NCBI RefSeq assembly: GCF_009870125.1
Contig: NC_046683.1
Location: 59,783,869 to 59,847,868 of the forward strand
DNA length: 64,000 nt
Source: Drosophila pseudoobscura
Lineage: Eukaryota > Arthropoda > Insecta > Diptera > Drosophilidae
Direction: 5' to 3'
Shown: positions 36,192-49,545 of the stretch, in pieces
Numbering within the stretch: position 1 is the stretch's first letter
Layout: each line of letters starts with the position of its first letter
Position numbers and translations under genes: made by a program
Notes under the pieces: generated by a model
Seen by the model: the letters and a program-made list of their open reading frames with translations, nothing else
Told to the model about the DNA's origin: nothing
Database searches by the model: none

Positions 36192-36248
36192 TAAGTGTAT
36201 TATGCTGTTTTCTGTTATTAAAAATGTCCTGAGGCCTTTGATTATCCT

Positions 36249-37462
36249 TCAGCGACGTTTGCGCCCAGCCTGGGCCTTTTTGCCGGGTGCACGCTGGCCG
36301 TGGTTGCCCTTCGGCTTCTTGCCCACTGCCTTGCGACTGCCTTTGCCCTTTGGCTTGGCCTTTCTGGCAGGTGCGCCCTCAGCTTCGCGCCTGTTGAAAG
36401 AGTGGTTAAGGTTACTTAAGGTTTGTCATAATCGAGGCAACAACTTACGCCAAGCGATCTTCTTCCTTCTGCATCGATATCGCCTTGTCCACGTTCAGCT
36501 TGGGCTTTTTGTGCAGCACACTCTTGATGAGATCCAAATTGGCCTCCCTTTCGTTGTTTGTGATATGAGATGCCTTGCGCTTGCCACCCGGTATCAGTTC
36601 CTTTACGCCCAGACCACGTGCCTCCTTCTCCTTGGGAAGCTTGTTTTGGAATTTGCCGACGGAAGCCGTAGAAGATTTGGCTACGGTAACCGCTGTAAGC
36701 AGCTGACTGGATGAGGCTGCCTCTGGTCCCAGATAACCACTGCGCGGCATATCGACCTTCCTGGCCCTCACAATATTCTTCATTCGCTGGATTTCGTTCT
36801 TGGCCACCTTTTCGTTGCGCAAATCGATCTTCTTCTGGAACATGTCTGTGTTGGGATCAGCATTTTGCGGCACCTCCAGTACCCAGTCCTTGCTCTTCTC
36901 AGCTTCGGCATGCTTGAAGCCGTATGTGGGCACCCATTTCTGTGAATGAGCAAAAATTAGCATGTGTCCCCGATGGGGTTGTTGAAGTAACTTACATCCA
37001 GTGTATCATCGTAGGTTTTCTTGTCCCTCTTCTTCTTGGTGATGCCCTTCTCCTTGGCAAACTGCTCCCATTTGGTAAGCGGACGCGGGCCAGGTACTTT
37101 ACGGAGACGCGGCAGGACTGTTGTTGGTTCCGGCAGCTTGGCTACAATGCTTTCATCCACACGCTCTGTGGGCAACTCCCAAATGGCATTGAGCAGCAGC
37201 TGGGTGTTGTCTCGGGTGAGGGCAGTCAAGTACTCCTCTCTGTTGTCCCTGTGAGCAGTGAATATTACATGTACTACAATTGATTTATGAAAAACAAAGA
37301 AGCACATTCTTACCTGAGTTCCCGGTCATCAAAGTCATTGGGATCTGTAATCAGTAGTGTTCCCACATCCAGGCGGCATTCCAGGTGCTTATCTACAGTA
37401 ATTGGCTTGTATTTTTCCAATTCCTTTTGGTGTTTGGCTAAAACTTCCTTGACAACATCCAT
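36249..37462 (-). CDS. RRS1, ribosome biogenesis regulator
   Basis: Nucleolar factor that, with RPF2, brings the 5S RNP into the pre-60S ribosome (fly counterpart CG32409, from memory). The exons are 37462-37314, 37248-36996, 36939-36449 and 36390-36249 (344 aa). The RRS1 core covers about residues 15-190: DVGTLLITDPN, NAIWELPTERV, LPEPTTVLPR-LRKVPGPRP-TKWEQFAKEKGI-KKKRDKK and KWVPTYGFKHA, all hallmarks of the family. The C-terminus is strongly basic (KPKGKGSRKAVGKKPKGNHG) as expected for a nucleolar protein. The upstream sequence holds two near-DRE sites (TGTCGATA, TTATCGA, about 37512-37532). Confidence 0.93.
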
Positions 37463-38271
37463 TTTGAAGAGAACAACAGCAATTCTTTTTATACACGTGC
37501 GTTCATTTATTTGTCGATACAACTTTATCGAAGTATTCCGATGAAAAAAACGAACTTAGCCCATTGAGCCCCCCTTTATTTAAATAGGTGAACACTTTGA
37601 GCTAAACCGCGGAAAATAATACTGTTCGTAAGTTCTCCTTGTAGATCCATCATTACTACTTACTTTAAAATTTAATTAACATGTTATCTCTCACCGGAAT
37701 TGCGCTAAAATTCTTCAGGTTTCATTTTTGCCCACTGGTCAACAATGGGTTAATTTTTCGGTTTCCCTGAGAGGACATCATAATCTTAGATATTGATATT
37801 CGGTTGAATATTAGCAGCTTGCTAGAACCCTCAGCCCTGAACACATAATCTTATCTGATTAATGAATCAAGATTTGCTAATTAAAAAAACAAAAACAGTT
37901 TATGGAGGTTTCTATGCATCGACTGAAACCGGGATGATATTCATTTGAAAACGATAGAAACCTCTAGCCGATTAATACTGGAAAGGCCACGATACATACT
38001 GGAAAAGAAAAGATGGTATATTCTGGATACGAGCGCAAACCATACAGTATATATGTAAATGTGTCAGTTCATACACCGAATATGTCGCAAACGAAGTTTC
38101 TGTATTACATCCCAAAACCACATCAAAACCACACACAATTCGTTCTTAGAAAAATATTCGATGTCAAAAAATACCGAAAGTATTTAAAATATCGTAAATG
38201 GCTGGTTGGTTACAAAAAGGGAGTTATTGCGCGCCAAATATTTTTATTTAAAAAGTGTATTTGCATGGGAA
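37463..38271. other. Spacer between RRS1 and SLC22 gene 2
   Basis: This 809 bp includes the RRS1 promoter and the 3' flank of SLC22 gene 2. A short hairpin-forming inverted repeat is at 37905-37964. A chance frame of 106 codons (38013-38333, +) has no recognisable content and overlaps the SLC22 3' end. Confidence 0.5.
37905..37964. repeat. Short inverted repeat (hairpin)
   Basis: GAGGTTTCTATGCATCG faces CGATAGAAACCTC across a 30-nt spacer, giving a stem of about 13 bp with a 3-nt bulge and a total length of 60 nt. It may be chance, a small structured RNA or a regulatory palindrome. Confidence 0.4.
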
Positions 38272-39992
38272 CTATAATTTCCTTTTCTGAAACCAAAATT
38301 TCTGTGCCCAACGAGTCTCCGCTTCTTCTATAGTCTGCGGCAGGGCAACGTTGGTAGTTTCTGGCAAAAATAAGACCAAAACAGCTGCAACCACCGCCAG
38401 CCCTGCTAGTATTTTCATGGGCAGCGATGCGGAATAGTCATCCGAGTAAACCACGAATGGAGAACATACTGCTCCAGCGGCTCCCATAACATGCACGAGG
38501 GACAGTCCTTGACCCCGCACGACAGTCGGAAGTATCTCCGCCGCCCACTGCTCCCCCACATTATATGCAATCGTAACCATTAGTCGACCAAAAATAGCCG
38601 CTATAGCAATATCCCATTTCCTGCTGAACAGACCAGCCAACAAGCTTCCGAGTGCGCAGAGCATTAAGACCGTAAATAGCATGATCTTCCGCCCCGTGCG
38701 ATCCATTAGGACCAGTGGAACTAATCCTCCCGGTAGCTCGGTCAGGTTTGCTAGCGAGAAAGTGATGAATATATCCGTTCCCACATTGGTGATAACCCTC
38801 ACATGAGCATCGTACACCAGTGCTATAATCATCCAATTTACGATCAGTATCAGTAAAATTCGACACATTCGGCAGCTTTTAAAAATATCCAGAAGAGTGT
38901 ACTTTTTAGCGGATTGTTCCTCGAGGTAGGCTTTTTCGCTGCACTGCTGAAAGGCGACCATTACATCGTCGGGAACTGTTTTCCCATTGATCTTGGCCAC
39001 TTTTCTTATAATTTTAAACCCCCTCTTAACTTTCCCCACGGATAGGAGCCACCTGAGTAAAGGATGATTCAGAAATGCATGAAAATTCAGAGGAAAAACA
39101 TACCTAGGTGATTCGGGAATTATCAGACATATCACGATCAATATAATTATGGGCACTGAGGTGACCACAGCGAATGTCCTCCAATTGTTGCAGGCATAGG
39201 CTATCCAGGGGAGTCCACATGCCCCTATAGTATAGAAAGTGGCCAGCGAAAGGTTGGCGGTCAGCGAACGATATTGTGGGCCCACAGTCTCCATCACTAG
39301 GGTGAAATATCAGTAGAACTATACTGCCAAAACTTAAAAGTGAACCCACATAGTATATAAAAGGCAGTGAAGCAAGTATCGTATGACCAACCCTGCAGGA
39401 CACTGGCCGCGGCAAAGGTGTAAAAGTTCGTGCAGACAGCACTCAGAAGACCGCCTACTAAGGCACATACATTGGCAATAAACAAAGCGGGAATGCGGCC
39501 CCAATGATCTGCAACGTATCCGAGGGTCAGACAGCCCAACATTGACCCCACAAAGCTGGCAGCGATCGAAAATGTAGCTAGGTTATCCTTTTGGCAAACC
39601 CAATGGTACTGCGTGGAAATGGTCTCGTATGGAACCTGACCCTTGTCATACATCCAACCGTCTCGGCAATTTATCTGAGGCCAACTTTCATTTGGAGTTG
39701 TTTCAGTGGACGCAAGCTTATAATCGACATCGTACATTGAACACCTGTCAAAAACACCGTGCTTGTCTTTTGGGATTCCAAGTTCGATTTGCTTTGCTTT
39801 TGGAAAAGACTCTAGCTCTTCTATGCGGCACCAATGGTCATGGGGCACAAGTAATATGAAAATTTGCGCCAAGTAAATGAGAGCGAACATAAAGGCAAAT
39901 GGCATCATGTACAGAAGAAGGCGTTTCTGATAAGCTCCAAATTCCCCGATGTATGGTAAGAACTCATTGAAGTCCATGCATTTGTCAGACAT
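38272..39992 (-). CDS. SLC22-type organic cation/anion transporter (gene 2)
   Basis: Second MFS transporter of the SLC22 family, 538 aa; substrate unknown. The exons are 39992-39350, 39296-39104 and 39052-38272. Features are helix 1 (LLLYMMPFAFMFALIYLAQI), a Cys-containing extracellular loop, GYVADHWGR (MFS signature), PESPRWLLSVGKV, and PETTNVALPQT after helix 12. The first splice site (after YIL, phase 1) is in the same place as in the other SLC22 gene 7 kb away, so they are paralogues; this one has no long leader or tail. I start at the ATG at 39992 (CAAAATG context); an in-frame ATG at 40028 would add 12 residues. Intron 2 is only 51 nt and has no stop. Confidence 0.9.
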
Positions 39993-40028
39993 TTTGAAGA
40001 CGATTTGCTTAAGGCGCTGACTTGGCAT

Positions 40029-40559
40029 CGATAATTTTGATTGTATTGAAAAAGCAACACTGATATTTCGAGCCTACAGACAGACCAGTGCTGAAAGCTA
40101 AACAAGCGAACAAAACAAAAATGGCTAAGACCGAAATTAGAGAGGCTAAAAATTAGAATACCCACAAAAGCATTAACAAAATTCTGTAGCTTAGAGTTTA
40201 TATTTAAATTACCGATAAATTAAGAACATCGTCGACTTCCTATCCCATCCTCCCCTTATGATATACAACAGTATTGTTTGGTTTTGAAGTGATATGTAAA
40301 TTTGCAATATACCGAAAAATGTTTTTTTTTGTATGTTTCTACAACTTAGCATAGTTCCGTCACTTTTTATGCACCGATAAAATCCAGAGGAGAACATTAC
40401 CAGCATAAACAAGCTGATTGCATATAAAAAAATGTGCTACACAGCTTCTTTGTCAATATTGTAAGCAGTCACTTTAAAATGCTAGATCTAACCTAAAACA
40501 CGCTAAAGTAGCAGTACTGCTGTACCATCACTAATTTGCGCGCAATTTCCATCATCGAA
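40029..40559. promoter_or_regulatory. Divergent spacer, SLC22 gene 2 / POLE2
   Basis: About 530 bp between divergent start codons. AT-rich; no exact DRE or motif 1 copy was found. Short frames on the minus strand lack protein content. Confidence 0.45.
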
Positions 40560-42189
40560 ATGGACGCGGAATTAATTCCTCTTCGAAAAAGAATTACAAA
40601 TAACTTCAAGCTATGTGGTTTTCTGATTCGGTCGGAGAATAGCACTTATCTGGCCGAGCAACTTCTGCCCTTCGATGCGGATGAGCGGGACAAATGGCTG
40701 ACTGTCATCACAGAGAACCTGCAGGGACAGAAGTTAGCGACGCCGCATGTGGAACGGGCGGCTCTGGAAAAGGCCATCAATGAGTTGAACCGTGTAGGAC
40801 TGGACGAGGGCGAGACGGTATTTGCTCTGATTGATGCTTTCACAGTGCCCCGGTACCGCTACAACACGCGCATCAAGAAATTCGAGCCGGATCTGACGCC
40901 GCGGCAGTTGTTGAGCGCTCCCCGTATGAAGTCCGACTATATGCAGCAGCGCTATGCCATGCTGCTGCAAAAGACACTGCGTCACGATTTGTTTGCTCCG
41001 GCGGTCATCCAGGACGGCGTTGGCGCGAACGCCCAGGCTAAAAAGTTTAAATTGCAGTTCGCAGAAAATTTGCTGGCCACCTCCACAATAAGGGAGGCTG
41101 TGGTATTGGGACTGCTGACCCAGCTGAAGGAGGGCAAGTTCTACGTAGAAGATCCCACTGGCTCTATCCAGCTGGATTTGAGTGGAGCTCGCTTCCACGC
41201 CGGCTTCTTCTGCGAAGGCTGCTTTGTGCTGGCTGAGGGCAACTATTCCAATGGCGTCTTGAAAGGTATGCCAATATGCTGCTTTCAATCAAATGAGTAA
41301 CCGCATCCTTTTTTCAGTTGATGGCCTGGGTTTTCCTCCTGCTGAGCCAGCTACTAGCAGCCGTGCCTTCTTCGGTACAGCTAACACATGGGGCGGCGAG
41401 TCCACCAAGCTCCTGAAGTACTCTCCGCGTCTGCAAGAGCTGGAACGCACCAATACAGAAACCACAATCGTATTTCTGTCTGATGTGCGTCTGGATCTTC
41501 CTGTGGTCGTAGAAAAGCTGCGACAGCTCTTTGTCGGCTACGATTCCTGTCCGCCCCAGGCCATTGTCCTCATGGGACCGTTCACTGCCAGCACCCGCAA
41601 CCATCACGAGCTGCGTCAGCATTTGGATGCATTGGGCGGTCTGGCAGCCGGCTGTGAGCAACTGAAAAAGCAAACAGATTTGATTCTCGTTCCCTCCACC
41701 GAGGATCCGACGGCCCCAAACATTCTGCCGCGAGCTCCGATACCAGAATGCCTGGCAGCAGGCCTGCTCAAGGCCTGGCCACGCACTCAGTTGGCAACAA
41801 ATCCCTGCCGGCTTCAGTATTGTACGCAACAGATCGTAGTCTGCCGGCTGGATCTTATGGCAAAGTTCTGCCGCAATACGCTGCACTTTCCCGAAGACAC
41901 ATCCCAAATTGAGCAGCACTTTTCAAGAACGATTGTGTGTCAGGGACACCTGGTGCCCATACATCCCATTGCCATGCCCGTGCATTGGGATTATGATCCG
42001 GCCCTATGGCTCTATCCGCTGCCTGATCTGATAGTCATGGGTGATTCTTGTCAGAGCTTTAGTAGCACCCAGCATGGTTGCACTGTGCTCAATACCGGCT
42101 CCTTCGTCAAGTCCAAGTTTGCCTTCAAAGTGTATATACCCGCAACGCGAACGATTGAGGACTCGGAGATACCGGACGATGTAGAGTAG
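40560..42189 (+). CDS. PolE2: DNA polymerase epsilon subunit 2 (B subunit)
   Basis: Accessory B-subunit of the leading-strand replicative polymerase. The exons are 40560-41265 and 41318-42189 (525 aa; human POLE2 has 527). The N-terminal helical region (residues 1-75) is followed by the OB-fold (FYVEDPTGSIQLDLSGARFHAGFFCEGCFVLAEG, about 205-240). An inactivated calcineurin-like phosphoesterase domain (IVFLSDVRLD, IVLMGPF, DLILVPSTEDP, LPDLIVMGDS) ends in the usual CTVLNTGSFVKSKFAFKVYIP. A TTG codon upstream extends the frame but ATG at 40560 is the natural start. Confidence 0.95.
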
Positions 42190-42386
42190 ACGTAAGTTTA
42201 GTTTCTGTTAAATATATACAAATACCTGTACTACTCTTAAAACCTCATTTTTGGTGGTGGTGCCCATTTTTGGACCAATTACTTCTATAGCATATATTAT
42301 AATCCTCACATGTTGCTTGGCCAGCCTGCTCCTCGCGTTTTTTGCTACCACCCATGCGTGTTCCCTTGTTGATAAGCGGCAAAGCC

Positions 42387-42427
42387 GTCATCATCATCAC
42401 CATCGTCGTCGTCGTCAGTCAGTCATC
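42387..42427 (+). repeat. Trinucleotide repeat (CAT/CGT)n
   Basis: A run of CATCATCATCACCATCGTCGTCGTCGTC followed by two CAGT units. Simple repeat outside any supported coding region. Confidence 0.8.
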
Positions 42428-45400
42428 ATATGCGCACAGCATGTGTTCCACAATCGTCTCCTGGCCTGGCTGACGCGCCTCGCAATCTGCTTTTTACTAC
42501 TCGGCCTCGTCGAGCAGGGCTCGGGGTTGGGTTGTCTATTATTTTTCATGACTTAAAGCCGATTTGGAAAAATATTGTTACTCTGTTGCGGAGGTTTTCT
42601 GGTGCGAACCACTTAGGGTCGTAGAAATTCAATTTCCCAGACATTCACATCCTTCTCTACGGCTGCTACTGGTCCTCGTCCTCGGCAGCTGAAACGGCAA
42701 TTTTGATAATGCGTTTGACCTGAGGACATCGATTGGCCCCCTCATTTGGTGTCACATGACCAGTTCCCGAATCGTTTTTTAAGACATCATTAGCTGGCGC
42801 TGCTGTCACAGATGGGGAGGCGTGCGCCTGTGAGGGTTTTTTTTCCCTGGTCCCATCCTATTGATGTATGATTTATGACGATAACTGGGATAGTTGTATG
42901 CTGGCCGGCAGGTTCTTGGGATCAATTTCCAAAAATGTGTCCGCCATGAGTGTCAATCTAATTTAATGGGCGTGGTCTGTTAGGAGTGCTAAAAATACAT
43001 ACATGTAAGAATATATTGTATATTGTGCCGACAAAGAATCACACTCCAGCCTTAACCATTTATTTTTCTGTCTTTGTTTTCGATCCACCCCTCCATCGAA
43101 CCGACTTCCAAAAATGTTTTTTTGCCCTGTGACAACAATCTTGCTTCTGCTTCATTTAACTCGTACACTTCGCAACTTTTGAAATTTAAATATTGTTTTG
43201 CGGTCTCTGTCTGCAGTTTGGCCCGTGGCCTGTGGAGTGGAGCAATAACATAAAAGCCATTTTATCTGTTCTGGTCATCATTTTTTATGGTAGGACACCA
43301 TTGACATTGACACCATTTAATTTGAAGCTCAAGTCGGTCCTCCCCGTAACTCGATTAAAGCATTCGCTGATGCAGAACTCTCAAATCTGTCTCCACGGCT
43401 GGGCTGTGTGCTTCGAAGCTCATCAATCACTCCGTCTGTCAGTCAGTTAGACGCTGGTCCAGATGGGCTCTCGAGTGGGCCTAGGTCCAATCAAGGATCA
43501 AAGCAACTGGCCAACTTATCCATCCCACCTTTGGGTGTCCTTTCTTCCACACATGCAATCACAAATCACACAGGAGGAGCATTCATGTGCATGTCCTGTG
43601 GTTATTTGACAATTGTTAACCCATCCTATATGGTGTTGTTAGCATATCCTTCGTTGATTTTTCAACGCTGCCAAGTGGCCATATGCCAGGCGTCCCCCTG
43701 GAAATACGTCCAGTAATCCCTTTGCCTTTGGTGGTGTGACTTTCTTTGAGGTATACGATTTTCACTGGGGTGGTTTTAATCGTTGCCTGTTTATACCCTT
43801 TCTATACAGATTATGATGATATTTCTTGAGGTTTTCAACGAAAGAATATAAATATATTGCTATTTCTTCTATATTTTAAAACTATATTTTAAAACATACC
43901 GGTAAAACGAAGTCAGTATTATACGTCAAAAAGGTTTGATGTACCGGAAAAAATGGATGCTGTGTGGGATTTGCTATTGGAATATCATCATATGATCATG
44001 AGATAGAGGCATCATTAGAGGGACCAATATAAATTCAACATTACATGAACGAATAAATGGAAGAAATTATAAATCATGCTGATATGAATTTAAGTCCGAA
44101 ACAAAACAGAAACTTTTGCTATGAGAGTTTAAAAGAGAATCAAATGCCGCAAAAATTGTTCAAACCAAATGGTCATCTTTTTTTTTTGTAAATATAGTCA
44201 ACAACAATCGGTCCTGTCGCAACTTTTTGATGAAGAAAAGTGGAAAAAAAAATTCTAAGTGGTACAAAACCATTTGGAGAATTGAGGACAACCAGCCCCC
44301 AAATACGGATTGTACTTTTCTATGACAAGCCGAGCTCTCAAACGTTGATTGTTTGACCACCCAAAATATTAAATCCGGGGGTCCCCCTTTAATGTTTCCA
44401 ACTATAAGAAAACAGCAGATTTTCGACTCCAAAAAAGGCTGATGAAACCTTGTTTTAGAGATACTTCCTTCTGAGTGCAAAAAATACTGCGAAAATAGTT
44501 TAAAACGTTTCAGAATGGGTTTTTTATGGTCCCGGAGAATATTTTTTAGAAGAATAAAAGCATTTTTCATTTTATTTTCTTGGTTCTTCACTATTGGGCT
44601 ACGAATATAAAAAGTTAGCTCTCGTGTGACCGATTTCAAATTTATTATATTTATGCAGATTTCGTTTACATGCATAAGGATTAAGTCCAATCTTAAGGGT
44701 ATTCTTGCTATATCATCGGAAGTACCCTCCCTCTGGATCATTTTCAGCGCATATGGTCAAAGGTTTTGCCGGGCACTTTGAAACCACAACATCAACTGGA
44801 AAATCAAAAGCTCGCTTTTGTTTAAGGGGCCAACTCTTTTGTTGTGCAACCACGGATATTTCCAAGGGTTTATTAACTTTTTATGAACTGCACAATGAGC
44901 TGCAACCCGCATAGCTAGCTGATGGTCGTATTTCCCTATCAAAATTTGATAGGGTTATCATCCCACATTGTTGTCGTACTAAAACAGTGAATGTCAAAGG
45001 GAGTTGGGGCATTGTAAAACCGCTTCATATACTCCACTTGGCGGTGGCAGTGTGGCAACAATGTATCAACTTAAGCCCCGGACGTGCTGCGGACGCTGCC
45101 CCGGACGTGTGCCAACATTTACGCCTCAATTATCAGCCGCAGAGCAAACACTCTGGGGGTCATCTCATCACTTGCCATCATCACACCAGTATAGAGTCGA
45201 TAATTTGCTGGCCATAAGCTGCTCCCACACATGCCGTCACCCGACCACCCAGTCAGCCAGTCAGCCAGTGGACAGAGGCAGAGGCAGAGTCATCCGATTG
45301 AATTCCAAGCCAAGCCAAACCAATCCAATCCTCTCCACACGAGCAGCCTCGACACGTGCCGCCCATTAATTTACGCGTTGGCTTTATCTGCGATTTGCTT

Positions 45401-47519
45401 GCGCATTCTCAGCCAGTCCCAGTCCCTGTCCCTGTGCCAGTCTCTGTACCAGTTCCAGTCTGAGTCCTGACTCCTGGTGAGGTCCTGCCACGTGCCAAAG
45501 TTGGCAAATCAAATGTTTTTATTATTTAAAGCGACAAACGCGGCGCCGTTTTATTGTCTTCCTTGAGCCGATAACAACTGAGCCGCAACACTGCGCGACA
45601 ACACGCCAGGACAAATTACAGCTCCAGCCGCATCCTGACCGCCATTGTCCTCGAAATGGCTAACGAATTGCACCTTGGGGACCATCGCGGTGCGTCTTTT
45701 GTGTATCGTCTTAATGGAACCAACTGGCATGTGATAAATTTTAATTGATTTCATTTACGTCTGTGGCTTCTTTTGTTCGCGGCTCTCCAGATAAGAATAC
45801 CCCGCCCGACTAAGAGCCGCTCATTAGCCCAGGATAATGCATCTAGATAAGTCCTGGATGTTTGACATAATTGAATTTTGTGTTTTTTAAGCTTTCCCTC
45901 TAATGATCCTAATGATGCTTGGACTATTACTAAATATTTAATTATTGCTGGGGAGGAACGCGATGGAGAAGCTGTGGTTCAGACCTAAGATATGTTTAGC
46001 ACCAATATTTAATCATTTTGGAACATTTTCCCCATCTTAAATTGTTGAAATAATACTAAGAAAATGTTCTAATAACTATTTTTGGTTAGATCTTTGAAAT
46101 TGATTGCTTTTGAAATTAAAACTCTGCATAAATCACCTGAATGGGCAGGACACTACTCCACACTCCACTTCTCCTGGTCTGTCCATTGGGCCGAAAGACA
46201 AAAGCTCCTCCAGCCTTGTCAGCACAATGGCACACACCACAGGCGACATAAGCCGATTTCGGGGATATCTCTGCCAGGCCCCAGGCCCCAGACCCCAGAA
46301 CCCAGTCGCCACCCACCCACCCAAAAAATGGTTCGAAAATTATCATCAACGCACAAGTGGCTTGTACTTGTCACAGAGAAAGAGATAGAGTCGCCTGCCA
46401 CATCCTGCCCCCATCCCAGTGCCATCTTTAGACATGGCAAAAATATTTTCATTGTGTTTTCAGCAGATTTTCCAGAACGAGAAGGGTGGTGGGTTTGGGA
46501 AATTGGTTTCGTTTCGGCGGCAGAAGCTGCAATATGAAATGCGATTACCTGCGTTTGCCTATTTGTAGCTTGTCCTGCAAAACGGGGTCTGGGATTGGGA
46601 CTGGGACTGCCTACTGGCCTGTCCGCTGGCCTCTGCACGGATCTCTGGTCTGTTCCGAATGCTAATCGACTTTTGATTGTGTGTGCGTTCAGCCGGAGCA
46701 CGGGGCAGGGGGCACGGGGCAGGGGCACACAAAAAGGTTCAAATGGTCGGGCCATAAATAGGAATTTATGTGAGATTGTTTTTTTTTTGTTTGTTGGACT
46801 GAGATTTATAGATGAGGGTGAAACCAGAGTGTTGATTGAATTTGCTTATAGGAATCGGGGGTAGGATGTGCGGCCGGGCACAGGTGACATATTCCTGTCG
46901 GCCGAATGACAAGTGTTAACGCCTGTTTTTTGCTCCATACTATATTATTTTCCACTCTTGGCATATCTCTCACCGTTCCTCTGTCTATAATAATTGCTAA
47001 AAAACTTAAGCTGCGTAAAATCCAAAGTTTCAATTTAACGCTCTCATGATTTCTTGTTGGGATTTATGGACAGGACAGCTTCCTGGACAAGTGCAGCCGT
47101 GCCCCCGGACAGGCTGCAGTCCTATCTTATCTAGAGTTTTGATTGGAAAAGCATCCAGCATCCGCCATCCGCTCGCACCGCTCCCATTTGACACTAAGCA
47201 GATGCGGCATGTGTCGTGCGGCATGTACGCCATGTACGGCTGCGATTCTGCCAGGATGTGTGCTCTTTCGAAATTCGACTTCGACCTCGACTCTCGACTC
47301 TCGAAAACATTGGGCATGCGCCGTCCTGTCCAGGAGGCGTTTCCACGCCGAGCGCCAATGGCAAACGCCAAAATGGAGTCGCCACAATGTAGTTGAAGCG
47401 AGACAGGAAATTGATTGGGGGCAACAGTATCGAGAGCGTGGAGAGCTTGGAGCATGGGTGGTCTGCACATGATTGCACATATGTGCCGCCTGCGATTGCT
47501 GGCCAAGATTGTGTGCCAC

Positions 47520-47600
47520 AAAAGAGACAGACAGACAGAGAGACAGAGAGAGAGAGAGAGCGAAAGGACGCCAAAGAGAGGGAAAGACAACGAGAACGGA
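47520..47600 (+). repeat. GA-rich repeat tract
   Basis: AGACAGACAGAGAGACAGAGAGAGAGAG and following GA-rich sequence. Such (GA)n runs bind GAGA factor in flies, and can also be simple repeat expansion. Confidence 0.75.
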
Positions 47601-49047
47601 CGCAGAGAGGGAGAGATGGCTGCCAAAAAAATGGCGACGTCCCGACGCTATCGCTTGCAGGCAACATACGTGTGTACTCGCAACAACATGTGTGATGTGT
47701 GCCCCGCCGTATGGACGCCCCTTTCTCCTACCTGCCTCTCCCTCTCCACTGGAGCCGGAGCTGGCCTGGAGGCTCACCCATATGTAAGTTTCTACATACA
47801 ATGCGGCGTAAATAAGCAGACTGCCGCTGACTGCCGCACACAAAGAGCTGGAGTTCTCCTTGGTCCCCTATCGGGTTGTAAGTATTTGCTGGTTTATTAT
47901 AATAGATCTGGGTGGGGGGACCGGCCGCTTGGCGTTGGGGCATGGCGGAAGTAACGCTTAAGCTGAACGATTGTTGCTCAATCCCGGCAATGGCTCATCA
48001 TCCTGATGGGCCTTCGCCTGCCCATCAATAGTTGCCTGCGGGCGACACTTTCCTCCGAACCACTTTCCTCTGCCTTTTAGCCCGACTTGGACTTTGATTT
48101 TGACTCTTAGCATGATTTATGTTTGGTTGTCCAGATGATTGATGGATTTCCTCCTCAAGTTGACTCTCATTTGTTTGGCCATAAGTGAGGTCCACGCCTG
48201 GCAGTTGTTTGGCTGCCAGATTACAAATTTTCTACATTGTTTGTGGATTGGAAAACTGTTCTATGTTGGAAAATGTAATAAATGGAAATTATGCTAACAT
48301 TTTGAAACATTCCACTCTCTCTCTGGAAATATCCCTCTGTTCTCTGCCGAAAGATCCGATGGTTAAAGCCCAATCTACCTTCAAGAGCTTCCTACGCCAA
48401 CAAAATCTAGAAAATTGTATGGTTCCTGTTTCATTACCAGTTTCATTAGCACCTTTCATAGTGTTGAAAATTGTTTTACTTAGGTTTAAACCTTTATAAA
48501 ACTTCTGTATATTTAATATTTAATCAAAATTGTACAAGCTCTGTCAATTTTATGGTTTAAATTGAGCATATTTGAGTGCCAGAGTACCATCTTTGATTTT
48601 GCTCAATATTTATTTAACCACAAAAAACTTGTTCAAGCTCGCAAGACTTTTCTTCAACCAAAAACCTTCTCTTTAGACTTCTTCTTGCACTCTTTCTCTG
48701 GCACGTTTCGGTAATTATTCAACCTGATTACCAGACCAGGACTCATAAAACTTTATGTTCAAGTTTTATCTGTTTTTTGGCGGGGTTTCTTCCGCTAAGA
48801 TTTAAACACATTTTGCGTGACTTCTCCGTGGAATTAGTGGCGTTTATCAATTAGGGAATACGAGGTGTACGTGTACGCACACTGGCACCCAGAAGTCCTC
48901 GCCCACTGGAGCATAAATGATTTCAACAATATTTCACTTAAAAGATTCAAATCGCGCGCGAAAGAGAGGAGAGTGAGGCGGCAAAGAGCGAGACAACAAT
49001 GAGTGTAAAGCATAACAAGGGAAAGGGAAAATATAAATACGCATACG

Positions 49048-49118
49048 ACAAGTGAGGGGTGGGGAGGGGGGGCTGGAGATGGAGACCGGGATAGGGTGGG
49101 GGAGGGGAAGGGGGAACG
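49048..49118 (+). repeat. G-rich purine tract
   Basis: Nearly all-purine with many runs of three or more G (GGGGTGGGGAGGGGGGG, GGGTGGGGGAGGGG). It is able in principle to form a G-quadruplex or triplex. Confidence 0.65.
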
Positions 49119-49505
49119 CACGCGACAGAAGGAAACGGATACGCTCGAAGGGGTTGCAAACAGATTCAAAATTTCCAACCACATATGACAATGCTCCACA
49201 GAGGCGCCCCAGCATACTGGCCCCGGCTACCCGCATGGAGGGGCTCCCTCCGCGTGGAGGGAAGTGGCCAACAAAAAATTCAAATTTACTTGAAAAGAGG
49301 GAACCCAACTAACAGTCGGGATTTTTTCCGCTCCTAGCGGAAGGAAGTCCCGCAAACCGCGAACGAGGGCAGCGGAGGGGAGAGTTAGAGAGCACGAAGG
49401 GGGGGATATTGTCGTCCTTATGCCAAGGGTCGTCAAGCGCGAACATTTGCATAATCAAATAATAAAAATTTGCATAATTTTATTTTTTACGATACGCATT
49501 CCACA

Positions 49506-49545
49506 CTCTTTCTCTCTCTCTCTGTCTCTCTTTCTCTGTCGAAGC
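49506..49545 (+). repeat. CT-rich repeat tract
   Basis: TTTCTCTCTCTCTCTGTCTCTC run; a similar one lies at 49635-49675. Simple repeat with possible GAGA-factor sites on the minus strand. Confidence 0.75.

Noticed and set aside
42251-42556. 101-codon hydrophobic plus-strand frame after POLE2
   Set aside because: It begins with TTG, not ATG, includes a CAT/CGT repeat coding His/Arg and matches no family.
46082-47954. Overlapping frames of 100-240 codons on both strands
   Set aside because: The region is GC-rich and low in complexity (GA, CCAG and CTCT runs), so stops are depleted in several frames at once. No frame has protein-like content.
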